The notes beneath the pieces are model-generated. The model saw only the letters and a list, made by a program, of their open reading frames with translations, was not told where the DNA came from and did not search any database. From assembly GCF_016745505.1 (NCBI RefSeq), contig NZ_JAERUC010000207.1, positions 1 to 64,000 of the forward strand: 64,000 bases of DNA, read 5' to 3'. Origin of the DNA: Streptomyces silvae. GTDB lineage: Bacteria > Actinomycetota > Actinomycetes > Streptomycetales > Streptomycetaceae. Below, in pieces: positions 1-8,448 of the stretch (the stretch's first letter is position 1; each line of letters starts with the position of its first letter). The translations under genes were made by a program, and so were the position numbers.

Positions 1-286
1 GGCGGCGGGTCTCCCAGCCGTCCATGATCTTGCCCTTGTGGCCGAAGCGCTCGGGGTCGAAGACGGCGCGTTCGCGGATCAGGAGGTTCTCGCGCTCGGC
101 GAAGAACTCGTCGTTCGCCGCGATCACGCCGGCGCCGAGGCGGCGGTCCGCGAGGTCGACCAGTTCGGTGAAGGGGAAGTCGCCCGCCCGGTAGTCGGCG
201 TAGGGGTCACCGCCGCCGTAGGGGGCCGCGTCGTTGGCGTGCGGGTCGGTGGATGAGGGCTCCGTCTGGATCTTGTCGGTGGGCAT
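1..286 (-). CDS. alc: Allantoicase, N-terminal part (runs off the window)
   Basis: Allantoicase hydrolyses allantoate to ureidoglycolate and urea in purine/ureide breakdown in the cytoplasm. Only about 95 N-terminal residues are present; the rest lies beyond position 1. The visible protein has a short polar leader and then reads FTELVDLADRRLGAGVIAAN followed by DEFFAERENLL and GHKGKIMDGWETRR, the characteristic opening of the family. The ATG at 284-286 is the first plausible start before the recognisable domain. The gene follows the LysR regulator in the same direction after a 59-bp gap, so that regulator may control it; this is inference. The family call is confident; the rest of the gene cannot be checked. 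Confidence 0.88.
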   Translation of the reverse strand, partial: MPTDKIQTEPSSTDPHANDAAPYGGGDPYADYRAGDFPFTELVDLADRRLGAGVIAANDEFFAERENLLIRERAVFDPERFGHKGKIMDGWETRR

Positions 287-345
287 GTCCCCACTGTGCC
301 GCCGCACCACCGATCAGGTCCATCGAAACTTTTCGTACAGTTCTT

Positions 346-1269
346 TCAGTTCTGCTGAACGATCCGGCCTGCCGCCCGCTCCAGCGCCGTCAGCACCCGC
401 GCCACCGCCGGCCCGCGCTCGGCGCCCTGCCGTACCGCCGCGACGACATGCCGGTACGGCCGGTCCTCCTCCAGGACGCGCATCTGCACGCCGTCGCGCG
501 GCCGGTCGGAGGCCGAGACCATGCGCGGGATCAGAGCGACGCCCATGCCCGCCCGCACCATGGCCAGGATGGCGGTCCAGCCGGCGGCGCTGTGGGCCTG
601 TTCGGGGACGAACCCGGCGGCCTCGCAGGCCGCGGTGGTGATCTCCGACCACGGGCCGGACCCGCCGAAGATCCAGGGCTCCCCGGAGAGGTCCGCCAGC
701 CGCAGCGCGGGCGCCCCGGCCAGCGGATGGCCGGCGGGCAGGGCCACGTCCAGCGGGTCGGCCAGCAGCGGCAGCAGGGTGAAGCGGGGGTCGCGGGCCG
801 TCGGGGCGTGCGCCGCCAGGGAGAGCGCCAGGTCCACCTCACCGGCCGACAGCAGCTCGTAGGCCTGGGCCGCCTCCGCCTCCCGTACGCGCACCTGGGG
901 CCCGGGCCGGTCACCGGCGGCCAGGAGCTCCACGGCCGGTACGACGAGGGCGGGCACGGCGGTCGAGAAGGCACCGACCCGCACCAGGCCCGCCTCGCCC
1001 CGCAGATAGCCGGTCAGTTCGGCGTCGGCCCGCTCCAGCTGGGCGAAGACCGCCTCGGCGTGGCGCAGCACGAGGTGCGCGGCGTCGGTGAGCCGTACGC
1101 GGCGGCCCTGCGCCTCCAGCAGTGGTACGCCGAGCTGCCGGGCGAGGTTGGTGAGCTGCTGCGAGACGGCCGACGGGGTCATGAGCAGGGCCTCGGCCGT
1201 GGCGGTGACCGTGCCCCGGTCGCGCAGGGTGCGCAGGATGCGGAGCTTCTTGACGTCCCACTCGGTCAT
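346..1269 (-). CDS. LysR-family transcriptional regulator
   Basis: A 307-residue LysR-type regulator. Residues 1-62 form the winged helix-turn-helix (VKKLRILRTLRDRGTVTATA, then SAVSQQLTNLARQLG), followed by a linker helix and an effector-binding domain (about residues 90-295) of periplasmic-binding-protein fold. The length is normal for the family. It lies just upstream of the allantoicase gene on the same strand, which makes a role in ureide or nitrogen metabolism possible, but LysR proteins more often regulate divergent genes and none is divergent here. The inducer and target are unknown. The family assignment is secure and the function is not. Confidence 0.9.
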   Translation of the reverse strand: MTEWDVKKLRILRTLRDRGTVTATAEALLMTPSAVSQQLTNLARQLGVPLLEAQGRRVRLTDAAHLVLRHAEAVFAQLERADAELTGYLRGEAGLVRVGAFSTAVPALVVPAVELLAAGDRPGPQVRVREAEAAQAYELLSAGEVDLALSLAAHAPTARDPRFTLLPLLADPLDVALPAGHPLAGAPALRLADLSGEPWIFGGSGPWSEITTAACEAAGFVPEQAHSAAGWTAILAMVRAGMGVALIPRMVSASDRPRDGVQMRVLEEDRPYRHVVAAVRQGAERGPAVARVLTALERAAGRIVQQN

Positions 1270-1347
1270 GGCCGAAACCTACCCGGAGCCCGGACATGCC
1301 GGTGCGCCGCGCGGTACGTCGTACCGGCGGCGCACCCGGAGAAAGCT

Positions 1348-1578
1348 CTAGGCCTGCTTCTTGGACTTGTCGAGGACCATGACGAGTCCGGCGATGACCA
1401 GGAACAGGACGATCGGTGTCGCGACGTAGAGGCCGAGGGTCTCCAGCACGTTCAGACCCGGGCCCGGGTCGTCACCGTCGTCGCGGGTCAGCGCGAGCGC
1501 GGGGGACGACATGAGCAGCATCATCAGCGTCGTACCGGCCGCGACGGCGCCGGCGCGCATAGCGTTCTTCTTGTCCAC
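1348..1578 (-). CDS. Small secreted or membrane protein with C-terminal membrane helix
   Basis: A 76-residue protein of unknown function. It has an N-terminal signal-like helix (about residues 8-29, ending in the AxA-type SPALAL), a short acidic segment DDGDDPGPG, and a strong C-terminal membrane helix (about residues 47-69) followed by DKSKKQA. This gives a tiny external loop between two hydrophobic stretches. The GTG at 1576-1578 is chosen because it gives a basic N-terminus (VDKKNAMRAG). The ATG at 1558-1560 is an alternative, and neither has a strong ribosome-binding site. It lies 20 bp downstream of malQ on the same strand and may share its transcript. I do not recognise a characterised family. 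Confidence 0.7.
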   Translation of the reverse strand: MDKKNAMRAGAVAAGTTLMMLLMSSPALALTRDDGDDPGPGLNVLETLGLYVATPIVLFLVIAGLVMVLDKSKKQA

Positions 1579-1598
1579 GGTGCAAACGTAGCGAACGC

Positions 1599-3740
1599 CT
1601 ACGAGGGGCGCGCGCCCGGGGGTGCCGTAGGGGACTCCGGGCCCTCCGCCAGGACGGCCATGAGCCGGTGCAGCCGGGGCGAGGCGGTGATCTCCTCCAG
1701 GGTGACGGGATGCCCCTCCGCATCGGCGATGGGCAGGCGCCAGTTGGGGTACTGGTCCCAGGTCCCGGGGAGGTTCTGCGGGCGCCGGTCGCCCACGGTG
1801 TCCGGGAGCCAGACCCCGGCCATCCGGGCGGGGGTGCGCCGCAGGAAGCGGTGGACGGCGCGGACGGCCGCCTCCTCGTCGCCGTCGCCCTCGGGCAGCA
1901 GCCGGAGCCGGGCCAGGTAGGCCAGCCACTCGGCGGTGTCGGCGGCGTCCTCGGCCAGTTCCTGCTCCAGCCCGCGGGTGAGCAGCCCGAGCCGGTGGCG
2001 GAGCGTCACATGCTCCCCCGTCAGCCGGGCCGCGGTGGAGGGCAGGTCGTGGGTGGTCGCCGTGGCCACGCAGTCCTCGCGCCACTTCTCGGGGGCGAGC
2101 GGCCGTCCGGTGCCGCCCCAGTCGCGCTCGAACCAGAGCACGGAGGTGCCGAGCACCCCGCGCCGGGCGAGCGCCTCGCGCACACCGGGCTCGACGGTGC
2201 CGAGGTCCTCCCCTATGACGGCGGCACCGGCCCGGTGCGCCTCCAGGACGAGGACGGCGAGCATCGCCTCGGCGTCCTGACCGACGTACGCCCCCTCGGT
2301 GGGCGGCTGCCCCTCGGGCACCCACCAGAGCCGGAAGAGGCCCATGACGTGGTCGATGCGCAGGGCGCCGGCGTGGGCGAGCAGACCGCGCAGCAGGTGG
2401 CGGTAGGGGGCGTACCCGGAGGCCGCGAGGGCGTCGGGGCGCCAGGGGGGCAGTCCCCAGTCCTGGCCGTGGGCGTTGAAGGCGTCGGGGGGCGCGCCGA
2501 CGGACATGCCCAGCGCGAAGGCGTCCTGCTGGGCCCAGGTGTCGGCGCCGTCGGGGTGGACGCCGACGGCGAGGTCGTGGACGATCCCGACGGCCATCCC
2601 GGACTCGCGTGCGGCGCTCTGCGCGGTGGCGAGCTGGGTGTCCGTCAGCCAGGCGAGCCGGCAGTGGAAGTCGACCCGGTCCAGCAGCTCGGTGCGGGCC
2701 CGGGTGCTCTGCGGGGAGCGGGGGTCCCGCAGCCCCTCGGGCCAGTCGCGCCAGCGGGGGCCGTGCACCTCGGCCAGGGCGCACCACAGGGCGTGGTCCT
2801 CCAGGGCCTGCCCCTGTCCGGCGAGGAAGTCGCAGTAGGCGGCGCGGCGGCCGGGGGTCAGGGGGACCTCGTGGACGATCTCCAGGGCCTGCTTCTTGAG
2901 CGCCCAGACGGCGTCCCGGTCGATCAGCGCGCCCTTGTTCAGCACGGCCTCGCGCAGGGCCGCGGCCTGCTGGCGCAGGTCGTCCAGGGCCGTCCTGCCC
3001 GGCTCGGCGACATGGCCGTACTCCGGGATCGACTCGATGTGGAGATGGACGGGGTCGGGGAAGCGGCGCGAGGAGGGGCGGTACGGGGACGGGTCGGTCG
3101 GGCTGCCCGGTACGGCGGCGTGCAGCGGGTTGACCTGGACGAAGCCGCTCCCCAGGGTCCGTCCCGCCCAGGCGGCGAGGTCGGCCAGGTCGGAGAGGTC
3201 GCCCATGCCCCAGGAGCGCTCGGACAGCAGCGAGTAGAGCTGGACGAGGAAGCCGTGCGTGCGGGCGGGCGGCTGGGGTACGCGGTCCGGGGCGACGACG
3301 AGCGTGGCGGTCGCGTGGTGGTGGTCCGGCGTGCGGACGGCGAGCCGGTGCACGCCCAGGGGCGGTTCGGTCCACCAGGAGGGCGTCGTCGGGGCGTCCC
3401 CGGACGGGGCGGGCGCCGGGAGCACCCGCATGCGCAGGGGCGAGGGCGCGGTCCCGGGCTCGGGGTCGACGGTCAGGAGCGCGCCGGCCGGCAGTCCGGT
3501 GAGCGCGGCCGGCAGCGGCTCTCCCGACCAGACCACCACCGTCGGCGGGAGCAGTCGGGAGGCCGCCGCCGATTCGGCTGCGGCGAGTGATCTCCGTACC
3601 TCCGCGGGAGTGTCGGCGTCGACGCCCAGCACGGCGAGCACGGCCGTGACCGTGTCGTCGGGGACGGACACCGTGACATCCGCGGACGGGGAGAAGGAGG
3701 TGGCGACGCCGTGCAGTGCGGCGAGCCGGGACAAGCCCAT
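1599..3740 (-). CDS. malQ: 4-alpha-glucanotransferase (amylomaltase, GH77)
   Basis: MalQ transfers alpha-1,4-glucan segments between maltodextrins and to glucose, acting in cytoplasmic maltodextrin and glycogen metabolism. The 713-residue protein has an N-terminal beta-rich domain (about residues 1-165), as in other actinobacterial MalQ proteins, and then the GH77 barrel. Catalytic motifs are intact: RIDHVMGLFRLWWVPEG holds the nucleophile Asp, VIGEDLGTVEPGV the acid/base Glu, and TTHDLPSTA the third carboxylate. The start ATG directly follows the stop codon of the small repeat ORF (TGA-ATG), which suggests translational coupling. The family call is firm. Confidence 0.95.
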   Translation of the reverse strand: MGLSRLAALHGVATSFSPSADVTVSVPDDTVTAVLAVLGVDADTPAEVRRSLAAAESAAASRLLPPTVVVWSGEPLPAALTGLPAGALLTVDPEPGTAPSPLRMRVLPAPAPSGDAPTTPSWWTEPPLGVHRLAVRTPDHHHATATLVVAPDRVPQPPARTHGFLVQLYSLLSERSWGMGDLSDLADLAAWAGRTLGSGFVQVNPLHAAVPGSPTDPSPYRPSSRRFPDPVHLHIESIPEYGHVAEPGRTALDDLRQQAAALREAVLNKGALIDRDAVWALKKQALEIVHEVPLTPGRRAAYCDFLAGQGQALEDHALWCALAEVHGPRWRDWPEGLRDPRSPQSTRARTELLDRVDFHCRLAWLTDTQLATAQSAARESGMAVGIVHDLAVGVHPDGADTWAQQDAFALGMSVGAPPDAFNAHGQDWGLPPWRPDALAASGYAPYRHLLRGLLAHAGALRIDHVMGLFRLWWVPEGQPPTEGAYVGQDAEAMLAVLVLEAHRAGAAVIGEDLGTVEPGVREALARRGVLGTSVLWFERDWGGTGRPLAPEKWREDCVATATTHDLPSTAARLTGEHVTLRHRLGLLTRGLEQELAEDAADTAEWLAYLARLRLLPEGDGDEEAAVRAVHRFLRRTPARMAGVWLPDTVGDRRPQNLPGTWDQYPNWRLPIADAEGHPVTLEEITASPRLHRLMAVLAEGPESPTAPPGARPS

Positions 3741-4055
3741 TCAGACTCCTGGGGACTCCATGCCCCCTGCGGTGCCGGGTGCTGTCGGCTCGCTGGTCAG
3801 AGGGGCGACGGCGGCGAGCGGTGGCTCGCTCGTGAGGGGTGTGGCGTCGGCGAGCGGGGGCTCGCTGGTGAGCGGGGCGCTGTCGGCGAACGCGGGCTCG
3901 CCGGTCAGGTGGGAGACATCGGCGAGCGGCAGCTCACTGATCATCGGAGGAGCGGTGAAGGTCGGGGACGTGTCGCGTGCCAGCGGATCGGGGTCCATGG
4001 GGCTCGGTACCTGTTTGGAGAGGGCGGAGAGCAGAAGCTGCGCGGATGCGGGCAT
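3741..4055 (-). CDS. Small proline-rich protein with four 12-residue repeats, abutting malQ
   Basis: A 104-residue ORF of unknown function. A good ribosome-binding site (AGGAGG, 5 bases before the ATG) supports it, and its TGA is immediately followed by the malQ ATG. Residues 44-91 are four 12-residue units: LADVSHLTGEPA, FADSAPLTSEPP, LADATPLTSEPP and LAAVAPLTSEPT. The flanks are low-complexity and there is no signal peptide or domain I recognise. It may be a leader cistron whose translation feeds malQ, or a real disordered protein. The repeats could also simply reflect unstable intergenic DNA read in frame. I favour a translated ORF because of the ribosome-binding site and the exact junction. 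Confidence 0.5.
   Translation of the reverse strand: MPASAQLLLSALSKQVPSPMDPDPLARDTSPTFTAPPMISELPLADVSHLTGEPAFADSAPLTSEPPLADATPLTSEPPLAAVAPLTSEPTAPGTAGGMESPGV
3783..3926. repeat. Four tandem 36-bp repeats
   Basis: Four imperfect 36-bp units lie head to tail inside the small ORF before malQ, each encoding 12 residues ending in a variant of LTSEPP. The period keeps the frame, so copy number could vary without breaking the ORF. Confidence 0.75.
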
Positions 4056-4385
4056 GGTGGCCTCCTGGCCGTGGACAACAGGACACAGCAGGCCTACCCA
4101 GCGGGCGCGGGAGCAGACGTGGACGTGACATAGGCGTTATGACAACGACCCCAACGTGCCCTGGGTCACACTTCGTTCCCGCACCCGTCGGGTATGGGCC
4201 GTTTTCGGCCACTCGCCAACTCTCCCCCACGGCCCGCACGTCACCCCGTGCGACACGACGGGCATATCGGCACGACACGGCCATGTGCGTTGACACCTCC
4301 GCGCCCGGGTGGTGGGCTCGTACGTCACCGCCGGGCGGGAACGGGGACCGGGCCGCGGACGGAGTCGGGGACGAAGGAGTGCGGC
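4056..4385. other. Divergent intergenic region between the malQ unit and the GH84 gene
   Basis: This 330-bp non-coding stretch must hold the promoters of two divergent units. A TTGACA at 4290-4295 with a TGGGCT hexamer 17 bases downstream is a possible promoter for the secreted GH84-like gene. It is weak at the -10 position. I see no riboswitch or strong palindrome. Confidence 0.4.
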
Positions 4386-7300
4386 GTGCAGCTCGGGCGC
4401 AGGAAGCATGCGGCGGCCGTGGCCCTCGCCGTGATCGGCGGGCTGCTCGGCCCGCTCGGCCCGCTCGCTCCGGCCGCCCTCGCGGCCCCCGACGGCCCCG
4501 ACGGCCCCGCCTCGACCACCGCGGAGCGCACCGGTGACGCGCGGCTGCCCGCCGTCTGGCCCCGGCCGCAGTCCCTCAGGGCGTCCGGACAGGCCGTCGC
4601 CCTGGGCACCGAGGTGACCGTCCTGGCCGACGCGGAGGCCGATCCGTACACCGTGGACGCGCTCCAGGAGCTCCTGCGCGACTCCGGTGTGCGTACGGTG
4701 CACGACACCCTGCCCGGCGAGGGGCCGGTGATCCGGCTCGGCGGGACCGGCGCGGGCCGTGCGCTGCGGGCCCTGGGAGCGGCCGACCGCGGCGATCTGC
4801 CGTCCGGCGGCTACCGCCTCGCGGCGGGCAGTGCCGACGGCCGGCCCACGGTCGCCCTGGACGGCGTCGGCGAGGACGGCCTGTTCCACGGCGTGCAGAC
4901 GCTGCGCGGGCTCGTGCGGGGCGGCACCGTGGCCGGAGCCGTGGTCCGCGACTGGCCGGGTACCGCCGTGCGCGGGATGACCGAGGGTTTCTACGGGCAG
5001 CCGTGGACCCTGGACGAGCGGCTCGCGCAGCTGGACTTCATGGGACGTACGAAGCAGAACCGCTATCTCTACGCGGCCGGCGACGACCCGTACCGGCAGT
5101 CCCGCTGGCGCGACCCCTACCCCGCCGACGAGCGGGCCGGCTTCCGCGCGCTGGCCGCGAAGGCGCGGGCCGAGCACGTCACGCTCGGCTGGGCCGTCTC
5201 GCCCGGGCAGGCGATGTGCATGGCGTCCGACGGGGACGTACGGGCGCTGAACCGGAAGATCGACGCGATGTGGGCGCTGGGGGTGCGGGCCTTCCAGCTG
5301 CAGTTCCAGAACGTCAGCTACAGCGAGTGGCACTGCGACCGGGACGCGGAGACGTTCGGCAGCGGTCCTGAGGCGGCGGCCAGGGCGCAGGCCCGGGTCG
5401 CGAGCGCGGTCGCCCGGCACCTCGCCGACCGGCACCCCGGCGCGGAGCCGCTGTCGGTGATGCCGACCGAGTTCTACCAGGACGGCGCCACCGACTACCG
5501 CTCGGCGCTCGCCGCGGAGCTGGACGACCGGGTGCAGGTGGCGTGGACCGGCGTCGGGGTCGTGCCGAGGACGATCACCGGGGGTGAGCTGGCGGCCGCC
5601 CGGGCTGCCTTCCGCCATCCCCTGGTCACCATGGACAACTACCCGGTCAACGACTACGCGCAGGACCGGATCTTCCTCGGCCCCTACACCGGCCGGGACC
5701 CGGCGGTGGCCGGCGGGTCCGCCGCGCTGCTCGCCAACGCCATGGAGCAGCCCTCGGCCTCCCGTGTCCCGCTGTTCACGGCGGCCGACTTCGCCTGGAA
5801 CCCGAAGGGGTACCGGCCCCAGGAGTCCTGGCAGGCGGCCCTGGACGACCTGGCGGACGGGGACACCGCCGCCCGGGCCGCTCTGGGCGCCCTGGCGGGC
5901 AACAGCGCCGGCTCGGTGCTGGGCGGCGACGAGTCCGCGTACCTCCGGCCGCTGCTGGCCGCGTTCGAGGCCTCGCGTACGGCCTCGGACGGGGCGCGCC
6001 GCGCGAGGGCGGCCCGTGAGCTGCGGGCGGCGTTCGGCGTGATGCGGCAGGCCCCGGAGCGGCTGGAGGCGACCGCGGGCGGCCGGCTGCGGGACGAGGT
6101 GGCGCCGTGGACGGCGCAGCTGGCCCGGTACGGCAGGGCGGGTGAGCTCGCCGTGGATCTGCTGCTCGCGCAGGAGCGGGGCGACGGGCCGGCCGCCTGG
6201 CGGGCCGAGCTGGCCCTCGAACCCCTGCGCAAGGCGATCCGGGCGAGCACGGCGACGGTCGGCAAGGGCGTCCTGGACCCGTTCCTGGACCGGGTCGACA
6301 AGGAGGCCGACGCCTGGAACGGCACCGACCGCGACACGGGGACGGCGACCCGGGACGCCCACGGCTGCACGGTGAGGCTCGACCGCGCACGCCCGCTGGA
6401 GGCGGTCACCACGCTGGCCCGGCCGGGTGACGCGGCGGGGGACGCCGTCCTGGAGGCCCATGTCCCGGGCGAGGGCTGGCGCCGCCTCGGCCCCCTGTCG
6501 GCGACGGGCTGGACGCAGACGGCGGCGAAGGGGCTGCGGGCGGACGCGCTGCGGGTCACCGCCCCGTCCGCCCGCCCCGTGCTGGTGGGCCCGCCGGCCC
6601 CCGGGGCGCCGGACGTGTCCCCGCCCCGGGAAGCCCCCGAGGTGCGGGCGCTCGTCCCCTGGTTCGGTGACGAGCCCGCGGCCCGGCTCGATCTCGTCCG
6701 CGACCGGACGGACGCGGTGATCGGCGGCGGTACGCAGCGGGTCGAGGCGCGGCTGGCCGGCGGGCGGCCCGGCGAGGTGAAGGGCTCACTGACGGCGAAG
6801 GCGCCCGAGGGCATCGAGGTGAAGGTGCCGAAGCAGGCGACGGTGACCGGCGGCTCACGCACCGACGTCCCCGTGGACATCACCGTGCCCGACGGCACCC
6901 CGGCCGGTGAGTACGAGGTGCCGCTGCGCTTCGCGGGCGAGGAGAGCACCCTGACCGTGCGGGCCTTCCCGGCGGCCTCGGGCCCCGATCTGGTGCGTAC
7001 GGCGAAGGTGTCCTCGTCCGGTGACGAGACCCCGGACTTCCCCGCGTCGGCCGCCTCGGACGGCGACCCCACGACCCGCTGGTCCTCGCCCGTCGAGGAC
7101 GACGCGTGGTGGCAGGCCGAGCTGCCCGAGCCGGTCCGGCTGGGCCAGGTCGTGCTGCGCTGGCAGGACGCCCACGCCTCCCGCTACCGCGTACGGGTCT
7201 CCCCGGACGGCCGCACGTGGCGTGACGCGGCGACCGTCCAGGACAGCCGGGGCGGGCGCGAGTCCGTCCGGATGGACGCCGGGGACACCCGCTTCATCAG

Positions 7301-7394
7301 GATCCAGGGCGACGCCCGGGCCACCGAGTACGGCTACTCGCTCTGGTCGGTCGAGGCCTACGCGGTCGCGGGGAAGGACCGGAAGACGCCCTGA
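4386..7394 (+). CDS. Secreted GH84-type beta-N-acetylhexosaminidase-like protein with C-terminal F5/8 domain
   Basis: A 1002-residue exported protein. The GTG start at 4386 has GAAGGAG 6 bases upstream and opens a signal peptide (QLGRRKHAAAVALAVIGG, cleavage near APAALA-AP). A GH20b-like alpha/beta domain follows (about residues 45-190), then a GH84-type barrel beginning at VRGMTEGFYGQPW (about 195-480), a helical region, a NEW3/NPCBM-associated beta domain (about 785-860) and a discoidin/F5-8C carbohydrate-binding domain (about 865-995). GH84 enzymes remove beta-linked GlcNAc from glycans. The position where the family normally has two adjacent catalytic Asp residues reads FQLQFQNVSYSEWHC here, that is Gln308-Asn309. 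The fold assignment is good; hydrolytic activity is uncertain. Confidence 0.85.
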   Translation: MQLGRRKHAAAVALAVIGGLLGPLGPLAPAALAAPDGPDGPASTTAERTGDARLPAVWPRPQSLRASGQAVALGTEVTVLADAEADPYTVDALQELLRDSGVRTVHDTLPGEGPVIRLGGTGAGRALRALGAADRGDLPSGGYRLAAGSADGRPTVALDGVGEDGLFHGVQTLRGLVRGGTVAGAVVRDWPGTAVRGMTEGFYGQPWTLDERLAQLDFMGRTKQNRYLYAAGDDPYRQSRWRDPYPADERAGFRALAAKARAEHVTLGWAVSPGQAMCMASDGDVRALNRKIDAMWALGVRAFQLQFQNVSYSEWHCDRDAETFGSGPEAAARAQARVASAVARHLADRHPGAEPLSVMPTEFYQDGATDYRSALAAELDDRVQVAWTGVGVVPRTITGGELAAARAAFRHPLVTMDNYPVNDYAQDRIFLGPYTGRDPAVAGGSAALLANAMEQPSASRVPLFTAADFAWNPKGYRPQESWQAALDDLADGDTAARAALGALAGNSAGSVLGGDESAYLRPLLAAFEASRTASDGARRARAARELRAAFGVMRQAPERLEATAGGRLRDEVAPWTAQLARYGRAGELAVDLLLAQERGDGPAAWRAELALEPLRKAIRASTATVGKGVLDPFLDRVDKEADAWNGTDRDTGTATRDAHGCTVRLDRARPLEAVTTLARPGDAAGDAVLEAHVPGEGWRRLGPLSATGWTQTAAKGLRADALRVTAPSARPVLVGPPAPGAPDVSPPREAPEVRALVPWFGDEPAARLDLVRDRTDAVIGGGTQRVEARLAGGRPGEVKGSLTAKAPEGIEVKVPKQATVTGGSRTDVPVDITVPDGTPAGEYEVPLRFAGEESTLTVRAFPAASGPDLVRTAKVSSSGDETPDFPASAASDGDPTTRWSSPVEDDAWWQAELPEPVRLGQVVLRWQDAHASRYRVRVSPDGRTWRDAATVQDSRGGRESVRMDAGDTRFIRIQGDARATEYGYSLWSVEAYAVAGKDRKTP

Positions 7395-7593
7395 GACACG
7401 TGGGGCCCTGGAACGCGCGCTGGAGGAGACGGGTAGGACGCCGGAACGCCCCTCTGAGACGCGTAGGACGCCGGGACGCGCCCTGAGACGCGTAGGCCCG
7501 GAGCGCACCCTGGAGACGCACAGAAGGCCGGAACGCGCCCTGGGACCGTAAGAGGCCCGGGAACGCTCCCTGAGACACGTCAGGCCCGGTTCC
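7383..7593. repeat. Degenerate tandem repeat, about seven units of 28-31 bp
   Basis: Starting in the last codons of the GH84-like gene and running almost to the stop of the HNH gene, the sequence repeats the pattern CCGGAACGCgCCCTGAGACGCGTAgG with substitutions and small length changes. The best copies begin near 7430, 7460, 7487, 7517 and 7547. It fills the whole gap between two convergent genes. I see no ORF with a ribosome-binding site in it. Confidence 0.75.
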
Positions 7594-8130
7594 TCAGGCG
7601 GAAACGCCGTCGATCCGGGCCATCACGTCGTCCGCGCCGAACGGCTGCAGATACGGCAGCCAGCGCGGATCCCGGTGCCCCGTCCCGATGATCCGCCAGG
7701 CGAGACCGCTGGGCGGCGCCGGCTGGTGGCGCAGCCGCCAGCCCAGCTCGGGCAGATGGCGGTCCGCCTTGACGTGGTTGCAGCGGCGGCAGGCCGCCAC
7801 CACGTTGTCCCAGGCGTGCTGACCGCCGCGGCTGCGCGGGATGACGTGGTCGACGCTGGTCGCGGCGGCCCCGCAGTACATGCAGCGTCCGCCGTCCCTG
7901 GCGAAGAGCGCCCGGCGGGTCAGCGGGACGGGCCCTCGGTAGGGGACCCGGACGAAGCGCTTGAGACGGACGACGCTGGGCGCGGGCACGGCACGGGTGG
8001 CACTGTGCATGAAGGCGCCGGATTCCTCGAGGCAGATGGCCTTGTTCTCGAGGACGAGGACGAGCGCGCGGCGGAGTGGTACGACGCCGAGCGGCTCGTA
8101 CGAAGCGTTGAGAACCAGGACGTGCGGCAC
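7594..8130 (-). CDS. HNH endonuclease family protein
   Basis: A 178-residue protein with an HNH nuclease core near residues 80-125: a zinc-type CMYCG, then TSVDHVIPRSRGGQHAWDNV, then CRRCNHVKAD. This ββα-metal fold cuts or nicks DNA; the same small stand-alone form is widespread in actinobacteria and its cellular role is not established. The N-terminal part (VLVLNASYEPLGVVPLRRAL) is typical of this subgroup. The start is GTG at 8128-8130 with AAGGAGG 7 bases upstream. It stands alone between a convergent and a divergent neighbour. Confidence 0.9.
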   Translation of the reverse strand: MPHVLVLNASYEPLGVVPLRRALVLVLENKAICLEESGAFMHSATRAVPAPSVVRLKRFVRVPYRGPVPLTRRALFARDGGRCMYCGAAATSVDHVIPRSRGGQHAWDNVVAACRRCNHVKADRHLPELGWRLRHQPAPPSGLAWRIIGTGHRDPRWLPYLQPFGADDVMARIDGVSA

Positions 8131-8448
8131 GTGGATGCCTCCTTGTACGCCGGCGACGCGTGGCTCGCGCCGGGACGATCCGATCTCAGTCTCTCCTCAT
8201 GCCTGGTCCGAGCGCCACCACGTGCGGGTAACGGGCCGGAGGGATTTTTCTCACCGTCCCCGTCCGCCGCACCTGCCGCGGGCACCGGAACCGCTGCTCC
8301 AGCAGGGCGGGCCGGCCCCGCTGTGCGATCGGCCACACACCGTGTATCCCCGGGTGAGACGTGTCTCTCCCTCCCCGGCTGCAACGAACCACTCCCCCGG
8401 CTTCGTTACTGTGGTTGGTCTGCTGTCGCACCCCTGGAGGTCCCCGCC
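8131..8448. other. Divergent intergenic region, HNH gene / MscS gene
   Basis: This 318-bp stretch has no gene I can support. A TACTGT hexamer at 8407-8412 could be a -10 element for the channel gene, but there is no convincing -35. No strong palindrome was seen. Confidence 0.35.

Noticed and set aside
4137..6461. 774-residue open frame opposite the GH84-like gene
   Set aside because: No recognisable domain or ribosome-binding site; the plus-strand gene has signal peptide and domains over the same bases.
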